Positions 30,019 through 38,601 of a stretch of DNA of 64,000 nt are shown in pieces. This stretch comes from Candidatus Liberibacter africanus PTSAPSY. Its GTDB lineage: Bacteria > Pseudomonadota > Alphaproteobacteria > Rhizobiales > Rhizobiaceae. Below the pieces are notes generated by a model that was not told the origin of the DNA, made no database searches, and saw only the letters and a list, made by a program, of their open reading frames with translations. The stretch's first letter is position 1. Each line of letters starts with the position of its first letter. Location: positions 432,501-496,500 of the forward strand of contig NZ_CP004021.1 in NCBI RefSeq assembly GCF_001021085.1, in the 5' to 3' direction. Position numbers and translations under genes: made by a program.

Positions 30019-30738
30019 CTAAGGTTTGTTTGCCTTGATAGTAGCGTAATCCATCATTCTCTTTTGGGCGTCTAAATCTCCATCGAGTAGTTTCTTTAAA
30101 AACCCATCTTCGCTCATAAAGTCTCTTGCTTTCGAACTCAATGATCCTCCTCGTGATCCCTCCTGTCGTGTAAAAGTATCTCCGACAGAGGACTCCTTAT
30201 TCATCTGAGCATACACATCAAAAAACTTAAATGTCTTCTTAAATCCCCATGTAGAAACCAGTGATTGTACATCAGCGTCTTCAATATTCATATCTTTAAA
30301 ATACCGATATATGGCTCGTTTTCTTTCAGAGTACTCCGCACCCAACTCTGACTTTAAGACACTCGTATCCTCCTCTAACGCCTTCTGCAGTCTCTCTAAA
30401 GATTGCGTCTTGTTCATCTCACCGTGAGCAACAAGTCGATCTATAACTTTCTGTGCCGTCTTGGAATCAATGCCCGCTTCCTTAAAAGCCTCACAATGAG
30501 CTTTAACCTCTTCTTCCGAAACAAAATCAGGACAGTTTAGAGTATAGTCTTCACTAGGTGGTTTGGATTCTTCAGCTTCTTCAGCTGATGGTGAACTTGA
30601 GAAAGGATTAATGCCTTGCGGATCAGAGTGTACCGTTTCTTCCTTCAAAGATGGCGTATTAGCCACTTCTGGTCTTTCTACTTCAGTCGCTACCGGTATT
30701 GGAGCAGGTGTTGTTAACTTATCGATACCATCTGTCAT
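30019..30738 (-). CDS. Capsid assembly scaffolding protein
   Basis: A 239-residue acidic, Ser/Glu/Pro-rich protein with a disordered N-terminal third and helical remainder, ending in a basic tail (MMDYATIKANKP). This composition and its position immediately upstream of the capsid gene match T7 gp9-type scaffolds, which guide procapsid assembly and then leave. Confidence 0.75.
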   Translation of the reverse strand: MTDGIDKLTTPAPIPVATEVERPEVANTPSLKEETVHSDPQGINPFSSSPSAEEAEESKPPSEDYTLNCPDFVSEEEVKAHCEAFKEAGIDSKTAQKVIDRLVAHGEMNKTQSLERLQKALEEDTSVLKSELGAEYSERKRAIYRYFKDMNIEDADVQSLVSTWGFKKTFKFFDVYAQMNKESSVGDTFTRQEGSRGGSLSSKARDFMSEDGFLKKLLDGDLDAQKRMMDYATIKANKP

Positions 30739-30751
30739 TATTCATTCCTTA

Positions 30752-31078
30752 TTATCGTGGGTTATCAGAGTACATTTGTACTACTTGTTCAAAACTAAGT
30801 CCTAAATTGGAGGCTATACGAACCGCCATAGCTCGTTTGCCCTCACGGTGAGCAAGAATTAGTGAATGTTCAGTGTCATGAGAGGATAAAAGCCCACCTT
30901 CAATCATCAAATCTGTCAAAACGAAACGACCTTCAGGAGTGGCAAAAATGCTTTTATACGATCGAAGCCTTCGCTCGTCTTCTTCCAGTTTTTCGGCTAA
31001 AACAATAGGATCAACGGTGTAGCCACGGGAGAAAACTTTGTTTTTAATCGTCTCCGCAAGCCTCATAAAATCAATCAT
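30752..31078 (-). CDS. Bbp19-like small phage protein
   Basis: A 108-residue protein with the segment FATPEGRFVLTDLMIEGGL and the following HREGKRAMAVRIASNLG. This recalls the small Bbp19-type protein found between portal and scaffold genes of BPP-1-like podophages. Its molecular role is not known to me. It overlaps the portal gene by 8 bases. Confidence 0.6.
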   Translation of the reverse strand: MIDFMRLAETIKNKVFSRGYTVDPIVLAEKLEEDERRLRSYKSIFATPEGRFVLTDLMIEGGLLSSHDTEHSLILAHREGKRAMAVRIASNLGLSFEQVVQMYSDNPR

Positions 31079-32744
31079 AGCTATTCTCCATCATGTCCCG
31101 CTCAAGCTTCTTCTCCGCAACCCTACCCGCTACTTTAGCCCCTACTTCTATGCCCATTTGTTGAGCCTGCTGTTGGGACTGTTGCTCTTGCATGTTTTCC
31201 ATTTGAACTCTCCTTTTTTGGCGGATCTCCTCCACTTCAGTGCTATCACGGATAAGGATAGAAGGGGTGTTGCTCGCCCACAAAGCAAAACGGGAAACCT
31301 TATCAATATCAATATGATCCATATAGCTTGGATCCCCCGTCTTAGCCCCCAATTCTACAAGGGTGTTTGTCCCTTGAAGAACACTCGAAACACTCTCGGC
31401 TTGCTGGTATTTAAATAAGGGAGATGTGTACTCAACCTTTAATACGGAAACAGAAGGAGGAGCATAGCCCTCTAATTCAGGAATCTTGTTCTGAGAATCA
31501 AGAATATCCAACTCACGCCTAATCATCGAGCCGATAAATTCCGATTGAAGACCACCAATAAGAGGTCCTACAAACGCCCCTTTCTCCCTCGTCTTCTCCA
31601 TCGATTCCGCAGCGGAACGTGACGCCTTGTCATCTAACACTTGAAACAAATCAAGCAAAAATAAACTATGAATAGAGCTCTCTATCCTCTTAATCTCCTC
31701 GTAAAAAGGAAGAGGATTGCCAAATTGAATCGGTTGAAAAAGAGGTCGTCCTTCTTTACTCATAGTCCCTAGATTCGTATATCCAGCTTTAAACTTAAAT
31801 TCACGTTGCTTTGCATCAGAAGGTGCAAGAAACGGTGGATTGAGGGCAAGACGAGCGTATTGGGCAAGTTCATTCGATATCTCGTTTGAACGTCTAATCG
31901 CAGGTAACGCTTCCATCGCTGGAGATTTACCGTATATTTCATCAGCTCTTACCCGATACCGCCCGATAACGTAAGGAAGGGTTCTTAATTCTTTCTCTTC
32001 AAAAAATATACTGTCATCTACACCAATAAATTTAGAATAAAAGTTATTCCTTCCCTGACCCCGCTTCTTCTTCTCCGAGTTTCTAAAAGGATAAACCGCA
32101 TGGATAAATTTAAACTTGTCCGTATCATTACGCTCTAGCGACGACCTCATCTGCGATGATAAGCTGTCCTTCCCCCACTTATGAGCCACCTGCTCAGCTG
32201 TAAACTCAAATTCTCGGTAAATACTATCTACTACGTTTTGATGATTAACGCTCAAATAAACACTAGATAAAGGGACAGAAATATAGCGTATACCATCTTC
32301 CAATCCTTGGGCATCAACGTCAGCTTCAATGTAAAAACACCCAGTCCCAAACTCGACAATACTAGTGTAAAAAGACTGCAGACAACTAACAAATCCAGAA
32401 CCAGATCGCTCCCTAAAACCAAAAAGCGTATCCGTCAATTGATCACACCACTCTCTAATTTTTTTCGCACCTGCGTCCTCCTTATAGAGAAAAGCTTGAT
32501 GGGCAAAAAAAGGCTCAGCTAATCCATGCCACCTCTGACCAGGTGGCGTAATCAGCGAAGAAAGCAACGAAGAAAGCTTAATACACGCCTCAGAGCCTGT
32601 CGTGTCCCACATAAGAGATTTAGAATTGTTCTTATAAGGATAAAGAAGGCTGGTTAACTCCTCCATCCGAGCGTTCAATTCACTTCTTTGGCTCTTAAGC
32701 TTATCAAACCTGTCCTGTATACGTTGTGCTGAAGAATTCATCAA
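31071..32744 (-). CDS. Portal protein (T7 gp8-like head-tail connector)
   Basis: A 557-residue protein of the podophage head-to-tail connector family. It has the N-terminal helical region with LTSLLYPY, the LSSLLSSLITPPGQRWHGL segment, the stem/wing region, and a Gln-rich C-terminal barrel segment (QMENMQEQQSQQQAQQ). It forms the dodecameric ring through which DNA is packaged and ejected. It follows a small gene with 4-base overlap. The call is well supported by order and motifs. Confidence 0.85.
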   Translation of the reverse strand: MMNSSAQRIQDRFDKLKSQRSELNARMEELTSLLYPYKNNSKSLMWDTTGSEACIKLSSLLSSLITPPGQRWHGLAEPFFAHQAFLYKEDAGAKKIREWCDQLTDTLFGFRERSGSGFVSCLQSFYTSIVEFGTGCFYIEADVDAQGLEDGIRYISVPLSSVYLSVNHQNVVDSIYREFEFTAEQVAHKWGKDSLSSQMRSSLERNDTDKFKFIHAVYPFRNSEKKKRGQGRNNFYSKFIGVDDSIFFEEKELRTLPYVIGRYRVRADEIYGKSPAMEALPAIRRSNEISNELAQYARLALNPPFLAPSDAKQREFKFKAGYTNLGTMSKEGRPLFQPIQFGNPLPFYEEIKRIESSIHSLFLLDLFQVLDDKASRSAAESMEKTREKGAFVGPLIGGLQSEFIGSMIRRELDILDSQNKIPELEGYAPPSVSVLKVEYTSPLFKYQQAESVSSVLQGTNTLVELGAKTGDPSYMDHIDIDKVSRFALWASNTPSILIRDSTEVEEIRQKRRVQMENMQEQQSQQQAQQMGIEVGAKVAGRVAEKKLERDMMENSYD

Positions 32745-33064
32745 CTATAACCCCCAGAATAAAGACCTGAGAAAAGAGATGAGCGACGTTTCGATCTCGA
32801 ATAAGTGTGCTTATCCATCCACAAGCCTTCTCTCTCCTGTTCCTCCTTCGTTAGAGTATAGGCAGGTTGAGCAACGATACTTTCCTCCTTTTTATCCTCA
32901 TCCTCATCACCAGAAAAAAGATAATCTACAAACGTCTTACCCGCACCAATCACAGCACCTCCTAAAGCCCCCCAAGGATTAGCCGTCATTAAACCAGTAC
33001 TAGCCCCGCTAAATACACTAGATAATCCTTCTCCTAACCACTGATTAGTCGTTTTTTTAGCCAT
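32741..33064 (-). CDS. Small hypothetical late protein between TerL and portal
   Basis: A 107-residue protein. A Gly/Ala-rich hydrophobic N-terminal half (about 10-45, FSGASTGLMTANPWGALGGA) is followed by an acidic stretch and a Ser/Arg/Tyr-rich tail. The overlaps with TerL (8 bases) and the portal gene (4 bases) show that it is expressed with them. The function is unknown. Confidence 0.55.
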   Translation of the reverse strand: MAKKTTNQWLGEGLSSVFSGASTGLMTANPWGALGGAVIGAGKTFVDYLFSGDEDEDKKEESIVAQPAYTLTKEEQEREGLWMDKHTYSRSKRRSSLFSGLYSGGYS

Positions 33065-34613
33065 AACTTAACCTCCGATCAATGAGTAGCTCATCCGCTT
33101 CATACTGGTACGATTGACACCGACTAAAATTCCTATCACTGCGTGCAGGACTAACCTCAAAGGTGTACATAAAAGCATCAAAATAATCCGTACTCTCCTT
33201 GCCATCCTTCCTCTTGGATGCAATCGCCAATTTACCCGTAGACTCTACCGTGTAAGATTCTAACGACCTCATGTCTCTCAGTAATTCAGCATGATTAGGA
33301 AGACAGCCATGTGCTAACCATTCCCTCCCCTTGACATGAAGCTCCGCACGTTTGTTTCTGCAGTAGTCAAGATCATAGGCTTTGCTTTGTCCTATTACCT
33401 CATGGAAGACAAAGCCCTCATGCCTCAAATAAGAACATACCGCCCCGCCTGCACCGCCGTTTCCATCAACAACAATTGCATCAGGATTATATTTATTAAT
33501 TAAATCTTCTATCTTGTGGCTCGTAGCGTCTATGGGCAATCCAGACCAGTCGAAGATGTGTTCAATCATATCACCACGTCTCAACACAACAACTGTATTA
33601 TCACCACCTTCTTCCGCTGGATCACACCCCATGATTAAAGGTGCACCAAGGTCAGATCTAGGGGGTCGCTCTAACGCTTCTTTGATCATTCGTTCAGGAA
33701 TAAAACTATTAATCTCCTGTTGTGGAAATTGCCCTAATACCTCAACCCGTGTAACATCTGAATCTATTCCATGTCTGGCAATAATCCCCTCATGAAAACT
33801 CGGATCAATGCCCTCAACATCCCTCGTGTCAATCTGATAGCGCTTCCAATCATTTAAAGGCTTGTTAAATATTTCATAAAACCACCCTTCTAATCTTCGA
33901 GGATTAGACGTCATAACCCAAAAACGATTGGCGTTCTTCTCAGTGAAAAATCCTTGAATAGTTGTGTTTATAACACAGGGAACACCAGATGCCTCATCTT
34001 CAATAACAGCCATGCCATGAGTGTTGTGATGCCCTACAAAAGTGTCAGGACGCTCCTCCGAATAGGTCTTGCAGGTAATCGTATAATGCTTTGAGTCAAT
34101 CCCAAAATTCTTTTCTAACGCCTCCGCATACCACACAGCTGGATGCAACGATAACGACTGCATCTCAAACCAATGTTTATTAGGAAGCAGTGAAAGCCAT
34201 TTCGAAACCTCAGCCCACAACGTACTCTTCAGCTGAGTCTCAGAGTTAGCCAAACATATAACAGACATACCAGGTCTCGTCGATATCAACCATAACATCA
34301 TCCAAGCGTTTAAAGTCGTTTTGCCAATACCACGACCCGCTGATACCGCTGATTTAAATATTTTAGGATTAGGATTGTTGCGGTTCTTGACACAATGATC
34401 ATCCACCGCTTCCATAAAATCACACTGCCACTTACGGGGTCTAGAAAAATTTGCAAGCGATGTGCACCTCTCGCCCCAAGGGAAAAAGTGCAACACAAAG
34501 TTGGTGAAACTCAGCTTGAACTCTCTTGACCACATCAGATCAAAAAGCTCTTGTTCCGTTTCTGGAGAGGTTGGAAGTTCTCGGGACAATAAAACTATTC
34601 TCAATTCAATCAA
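33057..34613 (-). CDS. Terminase large subunit
   Basis: A 518-residue DNA-packaging motor. The ATPase half shows Walker A-like AGRGIGKTT near residue 92, then a Walker B-type MAVIEDEASG with catalytic Glu. The nuclease half has MGCDPAEEGGDNT and later VVDGNGGAG, containing the metal-binding Asp residues of an RNase H-like fold. Length and motifs are normal. It is separated from the small subunit gene by 473 bases, which is more than usual. Confidence 0.9.
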   Translation of the reverse strand: MIELRIVLLSRELPTSPETEQELFDLMWSREFKLSFTNFVLHFFPWGERCTSLANFSRPRKWQCDFMEAVDDHCVKNRNNPNPKIFKSAVSAGRGIGKTTLNAWMMLWLISTRPGMSVICLANSETQLKSTLWAEVSKWLSLLPNKHWFEMQSLSLHPAVWYAEALEKNFGIDSKHYTITCKTYSEERPDTFVGHHNTHGMAVIEDEASGVPCVINTTIQGFFTEKNANRFWVMTSNPRRLEGWFYEIFNKPLNDWKRYQIDTRDVEGIDPSFHEGIIARHGIDSDVTRVEVLGQFPQQEINSFIPERMIKEALERPPRSDLGAPLIMGCDPAEEGGDNTVVVLRRGDMIEHIFDWSGLPIDATSHKIEDLINKYNPDAIVVDGNGGAGGAVCSYLRHEGFVFHEVIGQSKAYDLDYCRNKRAELHVKGREWLAHGCLPNHAELLRDMRSLESYTVESTGKLAIASKRKDGKESTDYFDAFMYTFEVSPARSDRNFSRCQSYQYEADELLIDRRLSYG

Positions 34614-35086
34614 TTTGGTTTACTAACCGATAAGATTGAAGAGAATTACAGCCTGGACCTCCATAACTCTCTCCAATCCTATCGATCAAAGAAGACGTGG
34701 TTGATCCAGAACCATCATCTGCATACTACCATAACCCGATTCAGCATGCAAGCCTAAAATGGACAAAAACAGCCTTTAATTCATTTTTTCTAGTTTTATA
34801 GTGGTAACACAGTCTATGTCTAATTTAGTCATTGACATAGTGTTTATGAGCTTAAGAAGCGGTGTTGTGATTTTAAGTTATATAAAAATTCTCAAATATA
34901 TAAAATTTTATAAAAATTGTCGGAGGGTAGTCTATATATTCTTCAAAACTTCTCTCTGGGGGGCTACCCCTCTCTCAAAACAAAAAAACACCACTAGCTC
35001 CTTAAGTTCCATAATCCACTAACTTCTTAAAAACTCCTTCAGCCTCTGAGCTTAACCCTTTAAAACAGACTGTAATGCCATCAGAT
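34614..35086. other. Gap between small and large terminase genes
   Basis: There are 473 bases with no credible gene. A 73-codon plus-strand frame has no ribosome site and looks accidental. The stretch is AT-rich around 34790-34930 and could hold a late promoter for the minus-strand operon, or a packaging (pac/cos) site, which is often close to the small terminase gene. No specific motif was identified. Confidence 0.35.
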
Positions 35087-35617
35087 TTACACCTTATTAT
35101 TCTTAGTACCATTTTCCGTTGATTTATTACTGCTTCCAACGGTCTTTAATCCTTTAGCCCTAATGCTTTCTCTCACTCTATCCAATAAAGGCTTCAAATC
35201 TATCGTATGCTTCTGCTCGACAGTAACATGATTACCGTAAATCTGACTATTCAACCGCTCAGCTAACCATAATACGCTCTTTAGCCTTCTATCTCTCATC
35301 TTGGAGAAAAAAACAGGATTAGCTAATTCATGCTCTGTTGGCTCTGGTTCATTTGTAACATCTTCAATCATAAGCTCTAACTTCTTCACTCTTGCTTGGT
35401 GATAAGATTCTCTATGTTCTGGATATCTTGCCAACCAATCATAAAAAGCGTCAGCAGTCGGCATGTTAGGAGCTTTTAAGACTCCTTGCATCGTCTCACC
35501 GTTCGCTATTCTTGTTATTATATCTTTAGTCAGAGACTGAGAGTATTTAACAGTTGGCTTCTGTGGCTTTCTTTTCTTCAAATTGGATTTCATTAATAAA
35601 TTATACCTTAAAATCAA
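35087..35617 (-). CDS. Terminase small subunit (Sf6-like)
   Basis: A 176-residue basic protein. The N-terminal helix-turn-helix region with ITRIANGETMQGVLKAPNMP and ADAFYDWLARYPE matches the DNA-recognition part of Sf6-type small terminases, and a helical oligomerisation region follows (RVKKLELMIEDV). It recognises phage DNA and recruits the large subunit. A start at ATG 35593 (MKSNLKKRK) is also possible. Confidence 0.78.
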   Translation of the reverse strand: MILRYNLLMKSNLKKRKPQKPTVKYSQSLTKDIITRIANGETMQGVLKAPNMPTADAFYDWLARYPEHRESYHQARVKKLELMIEDVTNEPEPTEHELANPVFFSKMRDRRLKSVLWLAERLNSQIYGNHVTVEQKHTIDLKPLLDRVRESIRAKGLKTVGSSNKSTENGTKNNKV

Positions 35618-35734
35618 TTGGTTAGCAATGTTTTAGTGCGATTTGGAGTTTAAAAATGGGTGGTGAGTTCAAAAAATTCACACACAACCCGCCGATATTT
35701 TAACCAATTCAAAACAACAACTCCAATTCCAACA

Positions 35735-35830
35735 CCACACCAATATACTATAATAGTATTATCAAACAAACTATACTTTAGTTTATACTATAACTTATAC
35801 TATACTATACTTCATTTATACTTTAAAACA
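35735..35830. repeat. AT-rich TATACT repeats
   Basis: Repeated TATACTAT/TTATACT units lie at the 3' side of the RuvC-like gene. A similar array in the opposite orientation (AGTATAGTATAGTATAG) is at 37741-37778. Together they flank the RuvC/iteron/debris segment as imperfect inverted repeats. Confidence 0.45.
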
Positions 35831-36297
35831 TAGTCCAACAAAGCCAATGCATCGGCTTCATTATCATCAATTGGATTAAAGCCTAGCCCTTTAACAGCCA
35901 GAACAACCAATGCTTTGTTAGCGTTACCTTTTCCAGTGATGTGTTTTTTAATTGTTTGCACTGGCACACCTGAGTAGGCAATTCCATGCCTCTCACACCA
36001 AGAAGCAAGCACTGCAAGAAAACCACCATAAGCATGGGATGCATCAACCCCTAAATGACGTCTTACCTCTTCAAACCAAATAGTTTTAATTCCCCGCAAA
36101 TCATGACGTCTTACCTCTTCAAACCAAATAGTTTTAATTCCTCGCAAATCATCAAGCCAATTTTGAAACTTGAGATACCGCATTCCGCCACCTTCAAATC
36201 GCCCATTTTCGAACTTCACCACACCAGAGAATATTTGATCTGATTTGCGGACTGCAAAACCCATTTTAGAACCCAAATCTAAAGCCAATACACTCAT
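35812..36297 (-). CDS. RuvC-like Holliday junction resolvase with a 16-residue internal duplication
   Basis: The likely start is the ATG at 36297 (MSVLALDLGSKMGF), giving 161 residues. The N-terminal ALDLGS with its Asp matches the first catalytic position of RuvC-like nucleases. WFEEVRRH supplies a Glu, and DDNEADALALL near the C-terminus supplies the last acidic cluster. Phage RuvC-type enzymes resolve branched DNA before packaging. The segment HDLRGIKTIWFEEVRR is encoded twice in tandem (48-bp repeat at 36055-36150), which duplicates the strand holding the second catalytic acid. The gene may therefore be inactive or altered. Confidence 0.72.
   Translation of the reverse strand: MSVLALDLGSKMGFAVRKSDQIFSGVVKFENGRFEGGGMRYLKFQNWLDDLRGIKTIWFEEVRRHDLRGIKTIWFEEVRRHLGVDASHAYGGFLAVLASWCERHGIAYSGVPVQTIKKHITGKGNANKALVVLAVKGLGFNPIDDNEADALALLDYVLKYK
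36055..36150. repeat. 48-bp tandem duplication inside the RuvC-like gene
   Basis: Two units (36055-36102 and 36103-36150) differ at one base. The length is a multiple of three, so the reading frame is kept and 16 residues are doubled. Confidence 0.9.
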
Positions 36298-36558
36298 CAA
36301 CCACAAAATCCATTTTAAAGCCCACCAGTAATAATTTGTTGTATAGCATAGATAATCCCAAAGGCACACCCCTAAATATCAATTTTAAGATACTTTATGT
36401 TCGTTTTAAGGTAATTCACAAACCAATCCAAACCCCCAAATACACAAATCATCTCAAAATAATCCCTAAAAGACCAAAACCCAGCAAAGCGAAAAAATCC
36501 AAACGGCATTGTGGTAATTTTGTGGCGGTTTTTTGGACGACTGAAAAGGAAGGCGGGA

Positions 36559-36597
36559 AAAAAAGGGGAGGATTTATATATATAAACCCCCCTTTAG
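36559..36597. terminator. Strong imperfect hairpin, possible terminator
   Basis: AAAGGGGAGGATTTATA and TATAAACCCCCCTTT form a long near-perfect hairpin with a short AT loop. It stands in a non-coding stretch upstream of the RuvC-like gene (minus strand) and may be a terminator or a structured regulatory element. No T-run follows on either strand, so the terminator role is uncertain. Confidence 0.4.
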
Positions 36598-36743
36598 CCC
36601 CAAAACCACCATGCCTAGGGGGTTGTTTTACCAATTAGTATTATAGCACAAATAAACACCTAAGTCATTGATTTTACAATACTTTTTGACAATAAAAAAA
36701 ACAAAAAAATATCACCCACTTAACCTAAAAAACAAAAACTCAA

Positions 36744-36880
36744 TTTGATAGACAATTTGATAGACAAATGATAGACAAAATTATCCCTTAAATCAGTAAC
36801 TTATGATTTTTTAGTTAATAGTCCGAACCGTATATGATAAACAATGATAGACAATTTGATAGACAATTTGATAGACAATA
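36744..36880. repeat. Iteron-like repeats TTTGATAGACAA
   Basis: Six exact GATAGACAA copies start at 36747, 36759, 36770, 36846, 36858 and 36870, plus a GATAAACAA variant at 36836. Most are spaced 11-12 bases, about one helical turn, in two clusters of three. Such arrays typically bind an initiator or a regulator. Confidence 0.7.
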
Positions 36881-37005
36881 TTTGATAGGCTTTAGACTAA
36901 TCCTAAGACCTGAGTTATTGAACTGAAAAAAAATAGCTTTTGAAGTATTCAATTAGCTCACAAATGTGATTGTATTCTTTGATATTTTAGGGTAAAAATT
37001 GATCT

Positions 37006-37295
37006 ATGAAGACCTACTGAATTGAGTTAATCGCTCAATATTTTCTGTCCTTGAATCGTTCTGAATAATCACTAATCTTAAGCTCCAGAGACTATGTTAT
37101 TATGCCTTTGGGTTCATCTCAGTACTGAGAAAAAAGAATGATCCACCGCTGTTTGAAGAGACTATTGAGGCGTGGTTTCCTGGTTCAGTAATCCCAAAAC
37201 TTTATGAGAGATTTAATAAATACGGGGATTCTGCCATTCCAGAAGAAGAGTGTTTATGCTCTGACGAATTCAATAAAATAGACAAATCCCCATAA
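37006..37295 (+). pseudogene. Decayed Panacea-domain antitoxin gene
   Basis: A fragment with the frame IAQYFLSLNRSE runs into a stop near 37050-37066. One frame over, ITNLKLQRLCYYAFGF continues for about 76 codons with PLFEETIEAWFPGSVIPKLYERF to a TAA at 37295. The order and motifs (LKLQ-L-YYA, then EE-I-AW--G-V-P-LY--F) are those of the Panacea/SocA-like (DUF4065) domain. No start codon remains in the main frame and a frameshift splits the N-terminus, so this is a relic. An intact homologue lies 0.8 kb downstream. Confidence 0.7.
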
Positions 37296-37539
37296 GGGGT
37301 TTAAGGGGTGGGTTTAGGGCTGCATTATCCCCTCTCCGCCTACCCCCTTTTTTAAAGGATTATGAGATACTTGCGTTGAGAGCTTTTGAACATGGTTATA
37401 TACCTTAACCTAAAAAGGGTGGGCGGTCATCCCCATCCTTAGTTCAAACAGTACTCCGCAAGTTACGGGGGTAGGTAAGCGTGGTTATTCCTTCCCGCAC
37501 TTACCCCTACTAATACGAATAGATCAGGAAGGGTATTAA

Positions 37540-37708
37540 ACCGTTTAATTTCGAAAGCAATACTGTTCGGACGTATAGATAAGGACAGGACGTATTGGTT
37601 TGTAGCTAAAGATGTAGCAGAAGCTTTGGGCTACTCATAGAGTGGCCACCTTTTAGATAGAGTACCCGAAGAGTGGAAGGGGTTGAAACTGTTTCACACC
37701 CTTTACTA
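37540..37708 (+). pseudogene. Fragment of a BRO-N antirepressor gene
   Basis: Translation of one frame gives DRTYWFVAKDVAEALGYS, then an in-frame TAG, then SGHLLDRVPEEWKG. This is the hallmark of the BRO-N DNA-binding domain found in phage antirepressors. No start codon, an internal stop and loss of the rest of the gene show that it is a remnant. Confidence 0.7.
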
Positions 37709-37882
37709 GGTTTTAACGGCTCATCACAAATAACATAGTTAAGTATAACTAAGTATAGTATAGTATAGTATAAATAGATTACTTCAAATTTGAGATGGTC
37801 TTTAACAAACGCATATTTTGAAACTTTTAATTGAATAAGTGAGACCATTATTGTAACTTGTGGAAAAATGGGAAGAATAAAT

Positions 37883-37999
37883 ATGACAAATAGAACCAGA
37901 GAAACATACCCTGTTGAGCATAAAGATATACGAGAATACTTTATTAAAAATGCACTTAGAGAAAAAGAAGAACACATAAATTCTTATCGCCAACAGTGA
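37883..37999 (+). CDS. Possible 38-residue protein
   Basis: An ATG at 37883 opens a highly charged 38-residue frame (MTNRTRETYPVEHKDIREYF...) that ends just before the Panacea antitoxin gene. Only a weak purine-rich stretch (GGAAGAA) precedes it. Base composition looks coding, but there is no recognised family, so treat it as tentative. Confidence 0.3.
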   Translation: MTNRTRETYPVEHKDIREYFIKNALREKEEHINSYRQQ

Positions 38000-38088
38000 C
38001 TAATATAAAACCTTTTAACGCAGATATAATCCATACGGATCTGAACAAAATGGTGTCATAAAAACAGTTTTTATAGGATGGCTAAAAA

Positions 38089-38601
38089 ATGACGCAAGAA
38101 ATTTCCCATGATGGTTTCGGGATTGCTAACATCATATTAGAACAAGCACCCAACCATGGTATTAAAAAAATAACCCCAATGAAGCTTTTAAAACTTATCT
38201 ATATCGCCCATGGATGGTCTTGTGCTTTTCATACTATACCACTTGTAAAAGAACTCCCTTACGCATGGAAATATGGACCAGTATATCCAAAAGTATACAA
38301 CAAATTAGAGAAATATATAGGAGAACCTATACCAAACCTACTTTTTGATAAAAAAACTGGAGAAATATACACCCTGTCCCTTTCAGAATCCCAAAAAGAA
38401 TTAATAGCATGTATACTAAAGTATTACGGAAAACTATACGCTTCTGAATTATCAAACCTTACCCATCAAGAGGGTTCGCCTTGGGATATAACAGTTAAAA
38501 CAACAGGATATTATACACCGATACCACTTGAAATAATCAAGATGTACTATCAACAAAAGGTAAAAAATAATAATAGTGAGAAAATAAAATCCTATGTGTG
38601 A
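38089..38601 (+). CDS. Panacea-domain (SocA-like, DUF4065) antitoxin
   Basis: A 170-residue protein. Visible motifs are GIANIILEQA, ITPMKLLKLIYIAHGWSCAF, and LPYAWKYGPVYPKVYNKLEKY. The last matches the AW-YGPV-P-VY core of the Panacea domain. Panacea proteins are known antitoxins that neutralise very different toxins encoded beside them. The next gene overlaps it by 8 bases (start ATG 38594), which is typical of a toxin-antitoxin pair. The accessory position next to the lysogeny region suggests a phage-defence or maintenance role. Confidence 0.82.
   Translation: MTQEISHDGFGIANIILEQAPNHGIKKITPMKLLKLIYIAHGWSCAFHTIPLVKELPYAWKYGPVYPKVYNKLEKYIGEPIPNLLFDKKTGEIYTLSLSESQKELIACILKYYGKLYASELSNLTHQEGSPWDITVKTTGYYTPIPLEIIKMYYQQKVKNNNSEKIKSYV

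Larger units (their letters stand above)
36370..37005. other. Non-coding accessory stretch with iterons
   Basis: No credible gene is seen. The stretch holds the hairpin at 36559-36597 and two clusters of GATAGACAA repeats (36744-36778 and 36836-36880). It separates the RuvC-like gene from decayed genes to its right. Confidence 0.5.

Noticed and set aside
36336..36638. 100-codon plus-strand frame
   Set aside because: It is low-complexity, lacks a ribosome site and overlaps the start of the RuvC-like gene and the hairpin; it looks like chance.
36744..36880. CRISPR array
   Set aside because: The GATAGACAA units are too short and have no unique spacers; no cas genes are nearby, and the Cas4-like nuclease belongs to the phage recombination operon.
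37606..37993. Minus-strand frames of 123 and 63 codons
   Set aside because: They oppose the BRO-N relic and have no conserved motif or ribosome site.
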